NCBI GenBank assembly: GCA_045596745.1
Contig: JAZODA010000004.1
Span: 16,464 to 80,463, forward strand
Source of the DNA: RGIG3009 sp045596745
GTDB lineage: Bacteria > Bacillota > Clostridia > Oscillospirales > Acutalibacteraceae
Length of the DNA: 64,000 bases
Reading direction: 5' to 3'
Numbering within the stretch: position 1 is the first letter of the stretch; the number at the start of each line of letters is the position of its first letter. Made by a program: the position numbers and the translations under genes. Of the stretch, positions 51,895-60,776 are shown one piece after another. The notes beneath the pieces were generated by a model. That model ran no database searches. It was given only the letters and a program-made list of their open reading frames with translations, and was not told the DNA's origin.

Positions 51895-52413
51895 TTACTT
51901 TGCAGTCTTCGGTGCCAGGAACATCAGCATATTGCGACCTTCCATTTTGGCGGGTTTTTCCACTGCTGCCTGTTCGGCGCACGCTTCGGCAAACCGTCTC
52001 ATGGTTTCCATACCGATTTCGGGATGGCCCATTTCGCGGCCGCGGAAACGGATCGAAACCTTCACCTTGTTGCCGTCCTGCAGGAACCGCAGAGCGTGCT
52101 TTGCTTTGGTGTTGAAGTCCGCCACGTCGATGTTAAGCGACAGACGAATTTCTTTGGTCTCTACCTGTCTCTGATTCTTGCGTGCTTCCTTTTCCTTTTT
52201 CGCCTGCTCGAACCGATACTTACCGTAATCCATAATACGGCAGACCGGCGGCGTAGCGGTAGGCGCGATTTTGACCAGGTCCAGACCCTTTTCTTCGGCC
52301 AATACCAGCGCTTCCTGTGCCGACATCACGCCCAGCTGGGCGCCATCTTCACCAATGATGCGCAGTTCATTGTCGCGGATCTGTTCGTTGATCTGCATTT
52401 CCTTTGTTGCTAT
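51895..52413 (-). CDS. infC: translation initiation factor IF-3 with AUA start codon
   Basis: 172 aa from an ATA codon at 52413 (Ile-Ala-Thr-Lys-Glu before the first Met). A strong GGAGGTG lies 7 nt before ATA; the first ATG at 52398 has an AAGGAA directly against it with no spacing and is 22 nt from that site. IF-3 genes are known for non-AUG starts (AUU in E. coli and Bacillus) because IF-3 itself discriminates against them, giving autoregulation; AUA would fit that logic. The protein has the QINEQIRDNELR start, the linker and the C-terminal domain. The operon leader adds a second control. Confidence 0.9.
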   Translation of the reverse strand: MATKEMQINEQIRDNELRIIGEDGAQLGVMSAQEALVLAEEKGLDLVKIAPTATPPVCRIMDYGKYRFEQAKKEKEARKNQRQVETKEIRLSLNIDVADFNTKAKHALRFLQDGNKVKVSIRFRGREMGHPEIGMETMRRFAEACAEQAAVEKPAKMEGRNMLMFLAPKTAK

Positions 52414-52563
52414 GGGGAAACACCTCCACCTTTTACTGCATAAAAAACGCGGGCAGAAAAACTGCCCGCGCGATTCTTACCACCGGTTTGGAAAGATCCT
52501 ATCGACCTGACGAGAACGGAATCTGCAGGTGAGAGCGGGCAACGCTCTGCTTCGTTTTCTTAC
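52414..52563 (-). ncRNA. L20-type leader of the infC-rpmI-rplT operon
   Basis: About 150 nt between the promoter and infC. It holds two GC-rich stretches able to pair and a terminator hairpin just before the infC ribosome site. The arrangement and the operon match Firmicutes L20 leaders, in which bL20 binds and promotes termination. The first part of the RNA (with GCTCTCACCTGCAG) likely forms the L20-binding antiterminator; I did not model the fold. Confidence 0.7.
52442..52470 (-). terminator. attenuator terminator in the infC leader
   Basis: 9-bp stem CGCGGGCAG / CTGCCCGCG, 5-nt loop, six T residues on the minus strand. Premature stop for the infC-rpmI-rplT mRNA. Confidence 0.85.
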
Positions 52564-52569
52564 CGATTT

Positions 52570-52597
52570 ATTATACCGCACTTTTCGCAAAAGTCAA
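52570..52597 (-). promoter_or_regulatory. promoter of infC-rpmI-rplT
   Basis: Minus strand: TTGACT, 16-bp spacer, perfect TATAAT. It sits about 20 nt past the pfkA stop codon. Confidence 0.85.
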
Positions 52598-52618
52598 TAT
52601 GCTTTCGCAAAAAAGTTT

Positions 52619-53587
52619 TTAAATCGAAATTTCGTGCGCAATGCGGAACAGTTCCTTATCAAAAGGCTTCTTCATCCGCAGGGCTTCTTCGATGTCGTAA
52701 TCGGTCAAATGATCGCTCTGAATCGTAACCACACGATTGCTCTTGCCGGCGAGCAGCAGCTCCACGGCATAGTTACCCATCTGGCTGGCGAGCACGCGGT
52801 CACGCACCGTCGGGTCACCGCCGCGCTGCACGTGACCCAGAATGGTCGCGCGGGATTCCACGCCGGTCTCTTTCTGAATCTGCTCGGCAATCTCCACCAC
52901 ACGACCGACGCCTTCGGCAACGATGATGATGAAGTGCTTCTTACCGGTCGCAGAGGTCTTCTTCATACGCGCGAGAATATCACGCTCGAAATCGCTGGGG
53001 ATTTCCGGCACCAAAATACTGGTAGCACCCACCGCGATACCGACGTTCAGTGCCAGATAACCGGCATGGCGACCCATAACCTCAACCACGCTGCAACGGT
53101 CGTGAGACTGCGACGTATCGCGCAGTTTATCAATCATACCCATACAGGTGTTGAGTGCCGTATCATAACCGATCGTCTGATCGCAGCAAGCAATGTCGTT
53201 ATCGATGGTGCAGGGCAGACCGATACACGGCACGCCGTGACGGGTCAGCTCCTGAGCACCGCGGAACGAGCCGTCGCCACCGGCAACGACCAGACCTTCG
53301 ATACCGTATTTCGAACAAACATCCACCGCTTTCTGCATACCCGCTTCGGTGCAGAATTCAGGGCTGCGCGCCGTGTACAGCGCGGTACCGCCGCGATGAA
53401 TGATATCGGACACGCTACGCAGATTCAGCGGTTCGAGGTCGCCGTGAATCAGGCCGTTATAGCCACGATACACACCGTACACCTCAACACCCTTACCCAG
53501 CGCCGTACGCACAACCGCACGAACGGCAGCGTTCATACCGGGGGCGTCACCACCGCTGGTCAACACAGCGATCTTCTTAATAGCCAT
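52619..53587 (-). CDS. pfkA: ATP-dependent 6-phosphofructokinase
   Basis: 322 aa. Landmarks: LTSGGDAPGMNAAVRA (ATP site), VVAGGDGSFRGA, PCTIDNDI (TIDND catalytic Asp), and EVMGRHAGYLAL. Gly in GGDGS rather than Lys at the second position indicates ATP, not pyrophosphate, as donor. Key glycolytic enzyme. It has its own promoter and follows dnaE, a common order in Clostridia. Confidence 0.96.
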   Translation of the reverse strand: MAIKKIAVLTSGGDAPGMNAAVRAVVRTALGKGVEVYGVYRGYNGLIHGDLEPLNLRSVSDIIHRGGTALYTARSPEFCTEAGMQKAVDVCSKYGIEGLVVAGGDGSFRGAQELTRHGVPCIGLPCTIDNDIACCDQTIGYDTALNTCMGMIDKLRDTSQSHDRCSVVEVMGRHAGYLALNVGIAVGATSILVPEIPSDFERDILARMKKTSATGKKHFIIIVAEGVGRVVEIAEQIQKETGVESRATILGHVQRGGDPTVRDRVLASQMGNYAVELLLAGKSNRVVTIQSDHLTDYDIEEALRMKKPFDKELFRIAHEISI

Positions 53588-53626
53588 AGCAAAATTAGCT
53601 CCTTTGTCTTATGGTCAAGTGTTACT

Positions 53627-53655
53627 ATTATATACACGCTTTTCCCAAATAGCAA
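53627..53655 (-). promoter_or_regulatory. promoter of pfkA
   Basis: Minus strand: TTGCTA, 17-bp spacer, perfect TATAAT, about 35 nt before the start codon; located in the gap after dnaE. Confidence 0.8.
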
Positions 53656-53691
53656 GCAAAACTATGCCAATTCCGAAAAATATGCAACTTT

Positions 53692-56600
53692 TCAGCACAT
53701 TTTGGCAACATTTTCACGACCAAGTACGCGTTCCAGTTCCTCCACAAGTACCTCGTGCGGCGTAACCCACAGCTCGCTGGGCGCACGCATCAGCTTGCCG
53801 CTGTCGGCAAAGCGCACGTACACCGGCGTCTCACCCTCCAGCGTCCGCAGCACGCAACACACCTGTTTCCACACAGCACTGTCGCGCGACGGCACTTTGA
53901 GATACAGTCCCGGATTCGCCACCGTTTTCGGCTTTTCCGGCGCAGGGGTCGGCGTCGGCTCGGGCGGCAGTTCATCGGGCGACGGCGCGCTCTCCACCGT
54001 CGAGACAAGCACGCGCGGTTCTTCGTCCTCTCGCGCACTGAGCCGCCCTTGCACCATCACCATCGTTCCGGTGCGCAACAGCGAACGATACTGCTCCAAT
54101 GTCTTGGCGAACACCACCAACTCCAGAGAACCGTACAAATCTTCCAGCACAACATACGCCATCTGCGCCCCGGTGCGCGTCGATTTGACCTGCACCGTGC
54201 CCAGCATACCCAAAAGCCGCACCGTCTGTCCGTCAGCGTAACCGTCCGCCGTGGGAACGGCGTCGGAAAAAGCATCCAGTATCGCATCGCTGCGGTCTGC
54301 CCGCAAACGGGCGTACAGCGGCTCAAAAGGCTTCAGCGGATGTCCCGTCAGGTACAGACCCGACACTTCCTTTTCCATTGCGAGCAAATCCTCGTAGGGG
54401 AACTCTGCCAAGTGCGGCAGTGTCGGCTCGCTGTTTTCCATCAGATCGCCCTGATCGAAGAATCCTAACTGTCCGTCGAGGTTACGGCGCCCCGTCTCCT
54501 CCAACTGATCCAGCACCAACGGCGCTGCCTCCAGCATTTGGCGACGGTTGGCATCCAACCCATCCAACGCGCCGCAGCGAATCAAACTGTCCAGCGCACG
54601 GCGGTTGAATTCCCGATGACGCACCATACGACGGCAGAAGGAATAAAAGCTGGTAAACGGCCCTTCCTCTTCCCGATCGCGCACCAATTCACGAATCAGC
54701 GCACCACCGAGATTCTTCACCGCCATCAGACCGAAACGGATATGATCACCCACTACCGTAAACGCCGCCACACTCTCGTTCACCGACGGCGGAAGCACAT
54801 GGATGCGCAGGCGGTCGCACTCGCCGATATACCCGGCGACCTTGCCGCCGTCCAGTACACTGGTAAGCAGCGCCGCCATATACTGACGCGGATAGCGCGC
54901 CTTAAGATACGCAGTCTGGTAAGCGACCATCGCATACGCGGCCGCGTGGGATTTGTTAAAAGCATAAGACGCAAACGAAGCCATCTCTTCAAAAATCGCT
55001 TCGCCCACCGCCTGCGGAACACCGCGGCGGATACAACCCTCCACCTGCACCGTGCCGTCTTCGGCAACCAAGCCGTGCAGGAAAATCTCGCGTTCGCGCT
55101 GCATGACATCGTGCTTCTTCTTGGACATCGCGCGGCGCACCAAATCAGCGCGACCCAGCGAATAACCGCCGAGGTCACGGAAAATCTGCATAACCTGTTC
55201 CTGATACACAATACAGCCGTAGGTAACTTTCAAAATCGGCTCAAGCAGCGGATGACGATACGTGACCCGCTCGGGATGATGACGGTTTTCGATATACCGC
55301 GGAATCGACTCCATCGGTCCGGGACGGAACAACGAAATCACCGCAATCAAATCTTCAAAATGATCGGGCTTGAGCTGAGTCAGTACCCGCTTCATACCGG
55401 GCGATTCAAACTGGAACACGCCGTCGCTGTTTCCTTGCGACAGCATCTTATACACCGCCGGCTCATCCAGCGGTGCCCTCGCGATATCAAACGCAGGGTC
55501 GCTCGTCTGACGAATCATCCGCACCGCATCGGCGATGATGGTCAGGTTGCGCAGACCCAGAAAATCCATCTTGAGAAGTCCCAGCTCCTCCAGCGCGGTC
55601 ATGGTATACTGCGTTGCCACCAAATCGCCGTTCAGGCACAGCGGCACATATTCCGACACCGGCTCCGCCGTGATTACCACACCGGCAGCATGGGTCGATG
55701 CGTGGCGGGGCATACCCTCCACCTTTTTCGCCATATCCACCAGCGTTTTGACCTGGGCGTCGCTGTCGTACAATTCTTTCAGCGGACGGGAGACGGCAAG
55801 TGCCTTGTCCAGCGTCATATTCAGCTCCCACGGAACACGCTTGGCAACGGTGTCTCCCACCGCGTACGGCATACCGAGCGCACGGGCAACATCACGGATA
55901 GCGGCGCGCGCCGCCAGCGTTCCGAACGTGACAATCTGCGCCACGTGGTCGGCTCCGTATTTGCGGATCACATAGTCGATAACCTGCTGGCGCTTTTCGT
56001 TACAAAAGTCAATATCAAAGTCCGGCATACTGACACGCTCGGGGTTGAGGAAACGTTCAAACAGCAGCTGATATCGTATCGGGTCGATGCCGGTAATCCC
56101 GATGCAATAGGCGCACAAACTACCTGCACCCGAACCACGTCCCGGACCGACCGGAATATCGTGCTCGCGTGCGTACTGTACAAAATCGTTGACGATGAGG
56201 TAGTAGTCCACATACCCCATCCGTTCGATGGTCTCCATTTCGTATTCCAGTCGCTGCCGCACCGCCGCATCGGGGGATTCCCCATAACGACGCCGCAGTC
56301 CCTCGTAGCATAGCCGACGGAAATACGCCTTACTGTCGCCACCGGGAGCATCAAAATGCGGCAACTTGGTGTGACCGAACTCCAGCTCCACCTGACACCG
56401 CTCGGCGATACGCGCGGTGTTTTCCACCGCTTCGGGAAATTCGGGGAATAACTGCCGCATTTCCTCTTCGGATTTCAGATAAAACTCCTCGGTCTCGAAC
56501 GCCATCGGGTTGGGCTCGTCCACCGTCGTGTTCGTCTGGATACACAACAGCACTTTCTGCACCTGCGCGTCCGCACGAGTGAGATAGTGTGCGTCGTTGG

Positions 56601-57207
56601 TGCAAACCAGCGGAATGCCTGTCTCGCGAGACAGGCGCACCAGTCCGCGGTTGACCGCTTTCTGCCCCTCCAAACCGTGGTCCTGCAATTCCAGATAAAA
56701 ATTATCCTTACCGAACAACGCGCGATATTCCAGCGCGATACGGCGAGCATCCTCGAATCGTCCCTGACGCAGTGCCGAGGGAATCTCGCCCGCCAGACAC
56801 GCCGAGAGCGCAATCAACCCTTCGTGGTACTTTTCCAGCAGCTCGCGGTCAACACGCGGCTTGCTGTAAAAGCCCTCGGTCCACGCCGCCGAAATCAGCC
56901 GCACCAGATTGGCATACCCTGTTTCGTTTTCACAAAGCAACACCAGATGATGATTTTCGCTGTCGATACCGTGCTGACGGTCACTACGGGAGCGCGGTGC
57001 GACATACGCTTCGCATCCCAAAACAGGGTGAATGCCCGCTTTCTTGGCGGCCTTATAAAACTCCACCAAACCGTACATCACGCCGTGATCCGTCACCGCC
57101 ACCGCGCTCTGTCCCAATTCCTTGGCACGCGAAAGCAGCCCGTCCAGACGGCAAGCGCCGTCCAGCAGGCTGTATTCACTGTGAACATGCAGGTGTACGA
57201 ACGCCAT
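53692..57207 (-). CDS. dnaE: DNA polymerase III alpha subunit DnaE
   Basis: 1171 aa, full length. N-terminal PHP domain (HLHVHSEYSLLDG, VTDHGVMYG), catalytic palm with the PDFDIDF acidic motif, tau-binding region, helix-hairpin-helix and an OB fold (about 990-1080). This is the DnaE (not PolC) type; in Firmicutes it extends primers before PolC. The start at MAFVHLH follows GGGAGGTG; three codons upstream is another ATG. It is 17 nt after whiA. Confidence 0.97.
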   Translation of the reverse strand: MAFVHLHVHSEYSLLDGACRLDGLLSRAKELGQSAVAVTDHGVMYGLVEFYKAAKKAGIHPVLGCEAYVAPRSRSDRQHGIDSENHHLVLLCENETGYANLVRLISAAWTEGFYSKPRVDRELLEKYHEGLIALSACLAGEIPSALRQGRFEDARRIALEYRALFGKDNFYLELQDHGLEGQKAVNRGLVRLSRETGIPLVCTNDAHYLTRADAQVQKVLLCIQTNTTVDEPNPMAFETEEFYLKSEEEMRQLFPEFPEAVENTARIAERCQVELEFGHTKLPHFDAPGGDSKAYFRRLCYEGLRRRYGESPDAAVRQRLEYEMETIERMGYVDYYLIVNDFVQYAREHDIPVGPGRGSGAGSLCAYCIGITGIDPIRYQLLFERFLNPERVSMPDFDIDFCNEKRQQVIDYVIRKYGADHVAQIVTFGTLAARAAIRDVARALGMPYAVGDTVAKRVPWELNMTLDKALAVSRPLKELYDSDAQVKTLVDMAKKVEGMPRHASTHAAGVVITAEPVSEYVPLCLNGDLVATQYTMTALEELGLLKMDFLGLRNLTIIADAVRMIRQTSDPAFDIARAPLDEPAVYKMLSQGNSDGVFQFESPGMKRVLTQLKPDHFEDLIAVISLFRPGPMESIPRYIENRHHPERVTYRHPLLEPILKVTYGCIVYQEQVMQIFRDLGGYSLGRADLVRRAMSKKKHDVMQREREIFLHGLVAEDGTVQVEGCIRRGVPQAVGEAIFEEMASFASYAFNKSHAAAYAMVAYQTAYLKARYPRQYMAALLTSVLDGGKVAGYIGECDRLRIHVLPPSVNESVAAFTVVGDHIRFGLMAVKNLGGALIRELVRDREEEGPFTSFYSFCRRMVRHREFNRRALDSLIRCGALDGLDANRRQMLEAAPLVLDQLEETGRRNLDGQLGFFDQGDLMENSEPTLPHLAEFPYEDLLAMEKEVSGLYLTGHPLKPFEPLYARLRADRSDAILDAFSDAVPTADGYADGQTVRLLGMLGTVQVKSTRTGAQMAYVVLEDLYGSLELVVFAKTLEQYRSLLRTGTMVMVQGRLSAREDEEPRVLVSTVESAPSPDELPPEPTPTPAPEKPKTVANPGLYLKVPSRDSAVWKQVCCVLRTLEGETPVYVRFADSGKLMRAPSELWVTPHEVLVEELERVLGRENVAKMC

Positions 57208-57224
57208 CGGCGGCACCTCCCGCG

Positions 57225-58121
57225 TTATAATTCTTCGGCAATCTCCATAATGCGCTTCAGTCGATGGTTAACCCCCGACCGACTAATCGGCGGCTCCAAT
57301 TGCTCACCCAACTCGCGCAACGAAAAATCCGGATTTTCCAGACGCAGACGGCACAACTGACGCAGCTCTTCCGGCAACGCATCCAGACCCATCCGCTGCT
57401 CAATCTTACGCACCGCTTCCGTCTGCACCAACGCCGCCGCCACGGTTTTGTCCAGATTGGCACTTTCGCAATTGGCGGCGCGGTTGACGTTGTTACGAAT
57501 ATTCTTGAAAATCTTGACGTTCATCAGCTCCAGCGAGGCGTTCATCGCCCCCATCAGCGTCAGACAGTCTTCGATTTGTTCGCTTTCCTTAAAATAGACG
57601 ACGTAATTGCCCTTGCGGCGCACCGTACGGGCGTGCAGCCCCAGTTCGCCCAACAGCGCAATCAGGTCGCGGCTTAAGTTGAGGTACGGCACGCTAAACT
57701 CCAGATGGTAATCCACCTGCGGATTGGTCACCGCACCGCACACCAAAAACGCACCGCGGATAAACGCCGCCGCGCATTCTTCACAATCCAGTACCGCACG
57801 ATTCAGGCGCAGCGTCACTTCCGAGCCGCCGTGACCGAACCGACCAAGCACCACCTTGCGGTTTGCTTCCGGCACCGTCACGGTGTACATACCGGGACGA
57901 TTTTCCGTGGGACGAGTACACTCGGTTACCACGCCGCACACCGCACCGATCAGCTCGGCATATCGCTGTGCCGATGCTTCGTTTTCCGTCTGCAGCGAAA
58001 TGCCGCCCACCGAAAACGAGCGTCCGAACTCCACCATACCGTAAGCTTGTGCCGCATCACAGCAGGGGCTGCTGTTTTGCAGTGCCGCTAATTCATTTTT
58101 TATATCCGATGAAAACGACAT
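57225..58121 (-). CDS. whiA: DNA-binding protein WhiA
   Basis: 298 aa. N-terminal LAGLIDADG-like region (about 90-215, CAAAFIRGAFLVCGAV) and a C-terminal HTH (about 225-298: LRLENPDFSLRELGEQLEPPISRSGVNHRLKRI). It affects division and chromosome segregation in Firmicutes and sporulation in actinobacteria. Start MSFSSDIK has GGAGG 5 nt upstream. The usual upstream partners rapZ and yvcK are not present; murB is directly before it. Confidence 0.95.
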   Translation of the reverse strand: MSFSSDIKNELAALQNSSPCCDAAQAYGMVEFGRSFSVGGISLQTENEASAQRYAELIGAVCGVVTECTRPTENRPGMYTVTVPEANRKVVLGRFGHGGSEVTLRLNRAVLDCEECAAAFIRGAFLVCGAVTNPQVDYHLEFSVPYLNLSRDLIALLGELGLHARTVRRKGNYVVYFKESEQIEDCLTLMGAMNASLELMNVKIFKNIRNNVNRAANCESANLDKTVAAALVQTEAVRKIEQRMGLDALPEELRQLCRLRLENPDFSLRELGEQLEPPISRSGVNHRLKRIMEIAEEL

Positions 58122-58144
58122 TTCGTCCTCCCCGTGACACGCGG

Positions 58145-59047
58145 TCACCGTCCGACAAATTGTACTTCTCGTTCCAGTTCCACGCCAAACGCTTCCTTCA
58201 CGCGGCGTGCAACCTCATCACCCAGTGCCATCACGTCGGCACACGTCGCGCCGCCGCGGTTAATCAGAAAACCTGCGTGCTTTTCGCTGACCTGCGCACC
58301 GCCGATGGTCAAGCCTTTCAGTCCGCACTGTTCCACCAGTGCACCGGCAAAATGCCCCTCGGGGCGTTTGAAAAAGCTGCCTGCGCTGGGATACTCCAGC
58401 GGCTGCTTATCACGACGCCGCGACAAAAAGTCCGCCATTGCTTCGTGAATCGCCGCACTCTCCCCCGCGCCAAGCTGCATCGTCACCGACCAGACCATCA
58501 TACCGTTATCCATAAACACACTGTGTCGATAACCCAGTTCCAGCTCTTCGGCCGAGAGCGTTACCGTCTCGCCGTCAGCGGTAATCGCTGTGACGGAGGT
58601 AATCACATCCGACAACTGTCCGCCGTATGCACCGGCGTTCATATATACACCGCCGCCCACCGAGCCGGGAATACCGTAGGCAAACTCCAGACCGCTGAGA
58701 CCCGCTTCCGCCGCCGCCATACACAGCTTCGACAGCGAGGCACCGGCCGACACGGTTACCGTTGTTCCGTCAAACGTCCACGGCGGCGTTGCCGCGGCGG
58801 GGCGCATAACCACGCCTGCCACACCGTCATCACTGACCAGCAGGTTCGAGCCGTTGCCCATCAAGAACAGCGGCGTGTCGGTGTCCCGACACAGGCGCAT
58901 CACGGCCGCCGCTTCCTCGGTACTCGAAACCGTCACCAAATACTCGGCAGGGCCGCCCACACGAAAGGTGGTATGTGCGGACAGGGACACCTGCTCCTGC
59001 ACACAGCAGCCAATGGCCTGCAATGCCGTCGCTATATTCCGCTCCAT
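58145..59047 (-). CDS. murB: UDP-N-acetylenolpyruvoylglucosamine reductase
   Basis: 300 aa. FAD-binding MGNGSNLLVSDDGV, YGIPGSVGGGVYMNAGAYG, and the PSAGSFFKRPEGHFAGALVEQ block that supplies the catalytic Ser/Glu; this is the type II form common in Gram-positives. Second committed step of peptidoglycan precursor synthesis. It is between a ROK kinase and whiA. Confidence 0.96.
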   Translation of the reverse strand: MERNIATALQAIGCCVQEQVSLSAHTTFRVGGPAEYLVTVSSTEEAAAVMRLCRDTDTPLFLMGNGSNLLVSDDGVAGVVMRPAAATPPWTFDGTTVTVSAGASLSKLCMAAAEAGLSGLEFAYGIPGSVGGGVYMNAGAYGGQLSDVITSVTAITADGETVTLSAEELELGYRHSVFMDNGMMVWSVTMQLGAGESAAIHEAMADFLSRRRDKQPLEYPSAGSFFKRPEGHFAGALVEQCGLKGLTIGGAQVSEKHAGFLINRGGATCADVMALGDEVARRVKEAFGVELEREVQFVGR

Positions 59048-59067
59048 ACCGTTACCTCCTCAAAAAA

Positions 59068-60015
59068 TCAGTTGCCCAAAAGCGCCGCACCGATGATGCC
59101 GGCATCGTTGCCGAGCACCGCCGCCACAATTTCCGTCTGGCGCTTGCAGAATTTGCTGTAACGCTCCTGCACTACCTTTTCACGCAGCGGAGCGAGCAGC
59201 GTTTCACCCTCGTGGCTGATACCGCCGCCGATGCAGACGATGTCCGGCTGGAAGATATTCACCATATCAATCACGCCGCATGCCACGTATTCAATATACT
59301 GATTCACCACCGCAGTGCCCACAGCATCTCCCGCGCGCATCGCTTCGAAAGCAATCAGTCCGTTTACGTTGTTCAAATCACCGGCGGCGAGCTTCCACAT
59401 CAGGCTATCGGGATTTGCCTCCATCGCCTGACGGGTCTGGCGCACCAGCGCCGTTGCCGAGGCATACGCCTCCCAGCAGCCGGAACGGCCACAAGTACAC
59501 GGCTCGCCGTGCATCTGAATCACCGTGTGACCCAGTTCCGCACCGGCGTAGTTGCAGCCCTCATAAATCTTGCCGTCGATGACGATACCGCCGCCGACGC
59601 CCGTGCCCAGCGTGATGCAGACACAGCTTTCCGCGCCCTTGGCAGCACCTGCCAACGCTTCGCCCAAAGCGGCGGCGTTGGCATCGTTTTCAATGTATAT
59701 CGGCACCTGCAGCAACTCGTGCATCCGCTCCACAAGCGGAATGTTTTCGAACGCCAGATTGTTGGCATACTCCACGATACCGGTCTGCGTGTTGCACGTA
59801 CCGGGGCAGCCGATACCCACACTTGCTACCTCGCTCATCGACACGCCCGCCTTTTCCGCGGCTTCGCGGCACAGGCGCGCCATATCCTGCATAATCTCCT
59901 CAGCCGTACGCGCGGCGTTTGTCTTGCAACGCGCCTTAGCGAGAATTTCAAACTGGTCGTTTACCACACCGGCAACAATGTTCGTGCCGCCGAGATCCAC
60001 ACCGATTCTTACCAT
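59068..60015 (-). CDS. ROK-family glucokinase-like sugar kinase
   Basis: 315 aa. ATP-binding start GVDLGGTNIVAGVV, ENDANAAALGEAL, GTGVGGGIVIDGKIY, and the CTCGRSGCWEAYAS zinc motif (CxCGxxGCxE) of the ROK family. No HTH, so it is a kinase rather than a ROK repressor. Glucose is the usual substrate of this length class in Firmicutes, and it could phosphorylate the sugars freed by the glycosidases. RBS TGGAGG. Placed between the PHP gene and murB. Confidence 0.9.
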   Translation of the reverse strand: MVRIGVDLGGTNIVAGVVNDQFEILAKARCKTNAARTAEEIMQDMARLCREAAEKAGVSMSEVASVGIGCPGTCNTQTGIVEYANNLAFENIPLVERMHELLQVPIYIENDANAAALGEALAGAAKGAESCVCITLGTGVGGGIVIDGKIYEGCNYAGAELGHTVIQMHGEPCTCGRSGCWEAYASATALVRQTRQAMEANPDSLMWKLAAGDLNNVNGLIAFEAMRAGDAVGTAVVNQYIEYVACGVIDMVNIFQPDIVCIGGGISHEGETLLAPLREKVVQERYSKFCKRQTEIVAAVLGNDAGIIGAALLGN

Positions 60016-60031
60016 CTTTGTCAACCTCCAT

Positions 60032-60760
60032 TTACAGCTCTACGCCTTTTTCGCGCAAGAACGCTTCAAGCCGCTCAACCGAGCTGTTGATAATCAGTTC
60101 TTTCGGGAACGCAATCTCTTCCAACAGTGCTACCGCGTTGTCCAGCTGACCCACGTCCGCCATATAATGCGCATCGGAGTTCACACAGACTCGCACCCCG
60201 TGCTTGGCACAAAGCTTCGCAATCTCTCGGCAGTTATCCAACGACGTTTTCCGCACGCGAAACGTGCCCTCGTTGATTTCCACCACCTTGCCATGCTCGC
60301 CAAAGATGGGAATCACCCGCTCGTAATCGAACGCATACCGCGGTGTACCGCAATGGCCGATAATGTCCACATCCGGATTTTCCGCAACACGCAACCAGCC
60401 CTCGGTAACCTGCTCAGGCGTGCCGCAAGGCAGTGTGCCGTCGTGCATCGACGCGATAACGATATCCATTGCGCCAAGCGCACGCTCCGTCATATCCAAC
60501 GTACCGTCATAATCGCACACGTTGACTTCCACGCCTCTGAGATGGCGCAGACCGGCAATATACTTCGGCAGAATACGCATATTGGTGAAATGCCACGGAT
60601 GATTGCTGTCGCCAATCTTCGGACCGTGGTCCGTAGTCGCCATCGCTATCAGCCCTGCCGCCGCACCGGCTGTCGCGTTTTCCGTCAGCGTGCTGTACGC
60701 GTGCAGAGACGCGAGCGTATGCGTGTGAAGATCTGCTACCGGTTTGAAATATGCACTCAT
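60032..60760 (-). CDS. PHP-domain phosphatase, YcdX type
   Basis: 242 aa. The metal-ligand blocks DLHTHTLAS, TTDHGP, GVEVNV, IASMHDG, GHCGTP and NSDAHYM are all present in the order of the PHP superfamily. YcdX-like members hold three zinc or manganese ions and hydrolyse phosphoesters. Located 16 nt after hprK, a common order in Clostridia. The substrate is unknown; histidinol phosphate is a possibility but no his genes are near. Confidence 0.88.
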   Translation of the reverse strand: MSAYFKPVADLHTHTLASLHAYSTLTENATAGAAAGLIAMATTDHGPKIGDSNHPWHFTNMRILPKYIAGLRHLRGVEVNVCDYDGTLDMTERALGAMDIVIASMHDGTLPCGTPEQVTEGWLRVAENPDVDIIGHCGTPRYAFDYERVIPIFGEHGKVVEINEGTFRVRKTSLDNCREIAKLCAKHGVRVCVNSDAHYMADVGQLDNAVALLEEIAFPKELIINSSVERLEAFLREKGVEL

Positions 60761-60776
60761 TGATATTCGCCTCTTT

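Noticed and set aside
52396..52398. ATG as infC start
   Set aside because: A purine stretch touches the ATG with no spacer, while GGAGGTG is ideally placed for the ATA 15 nt upstream.
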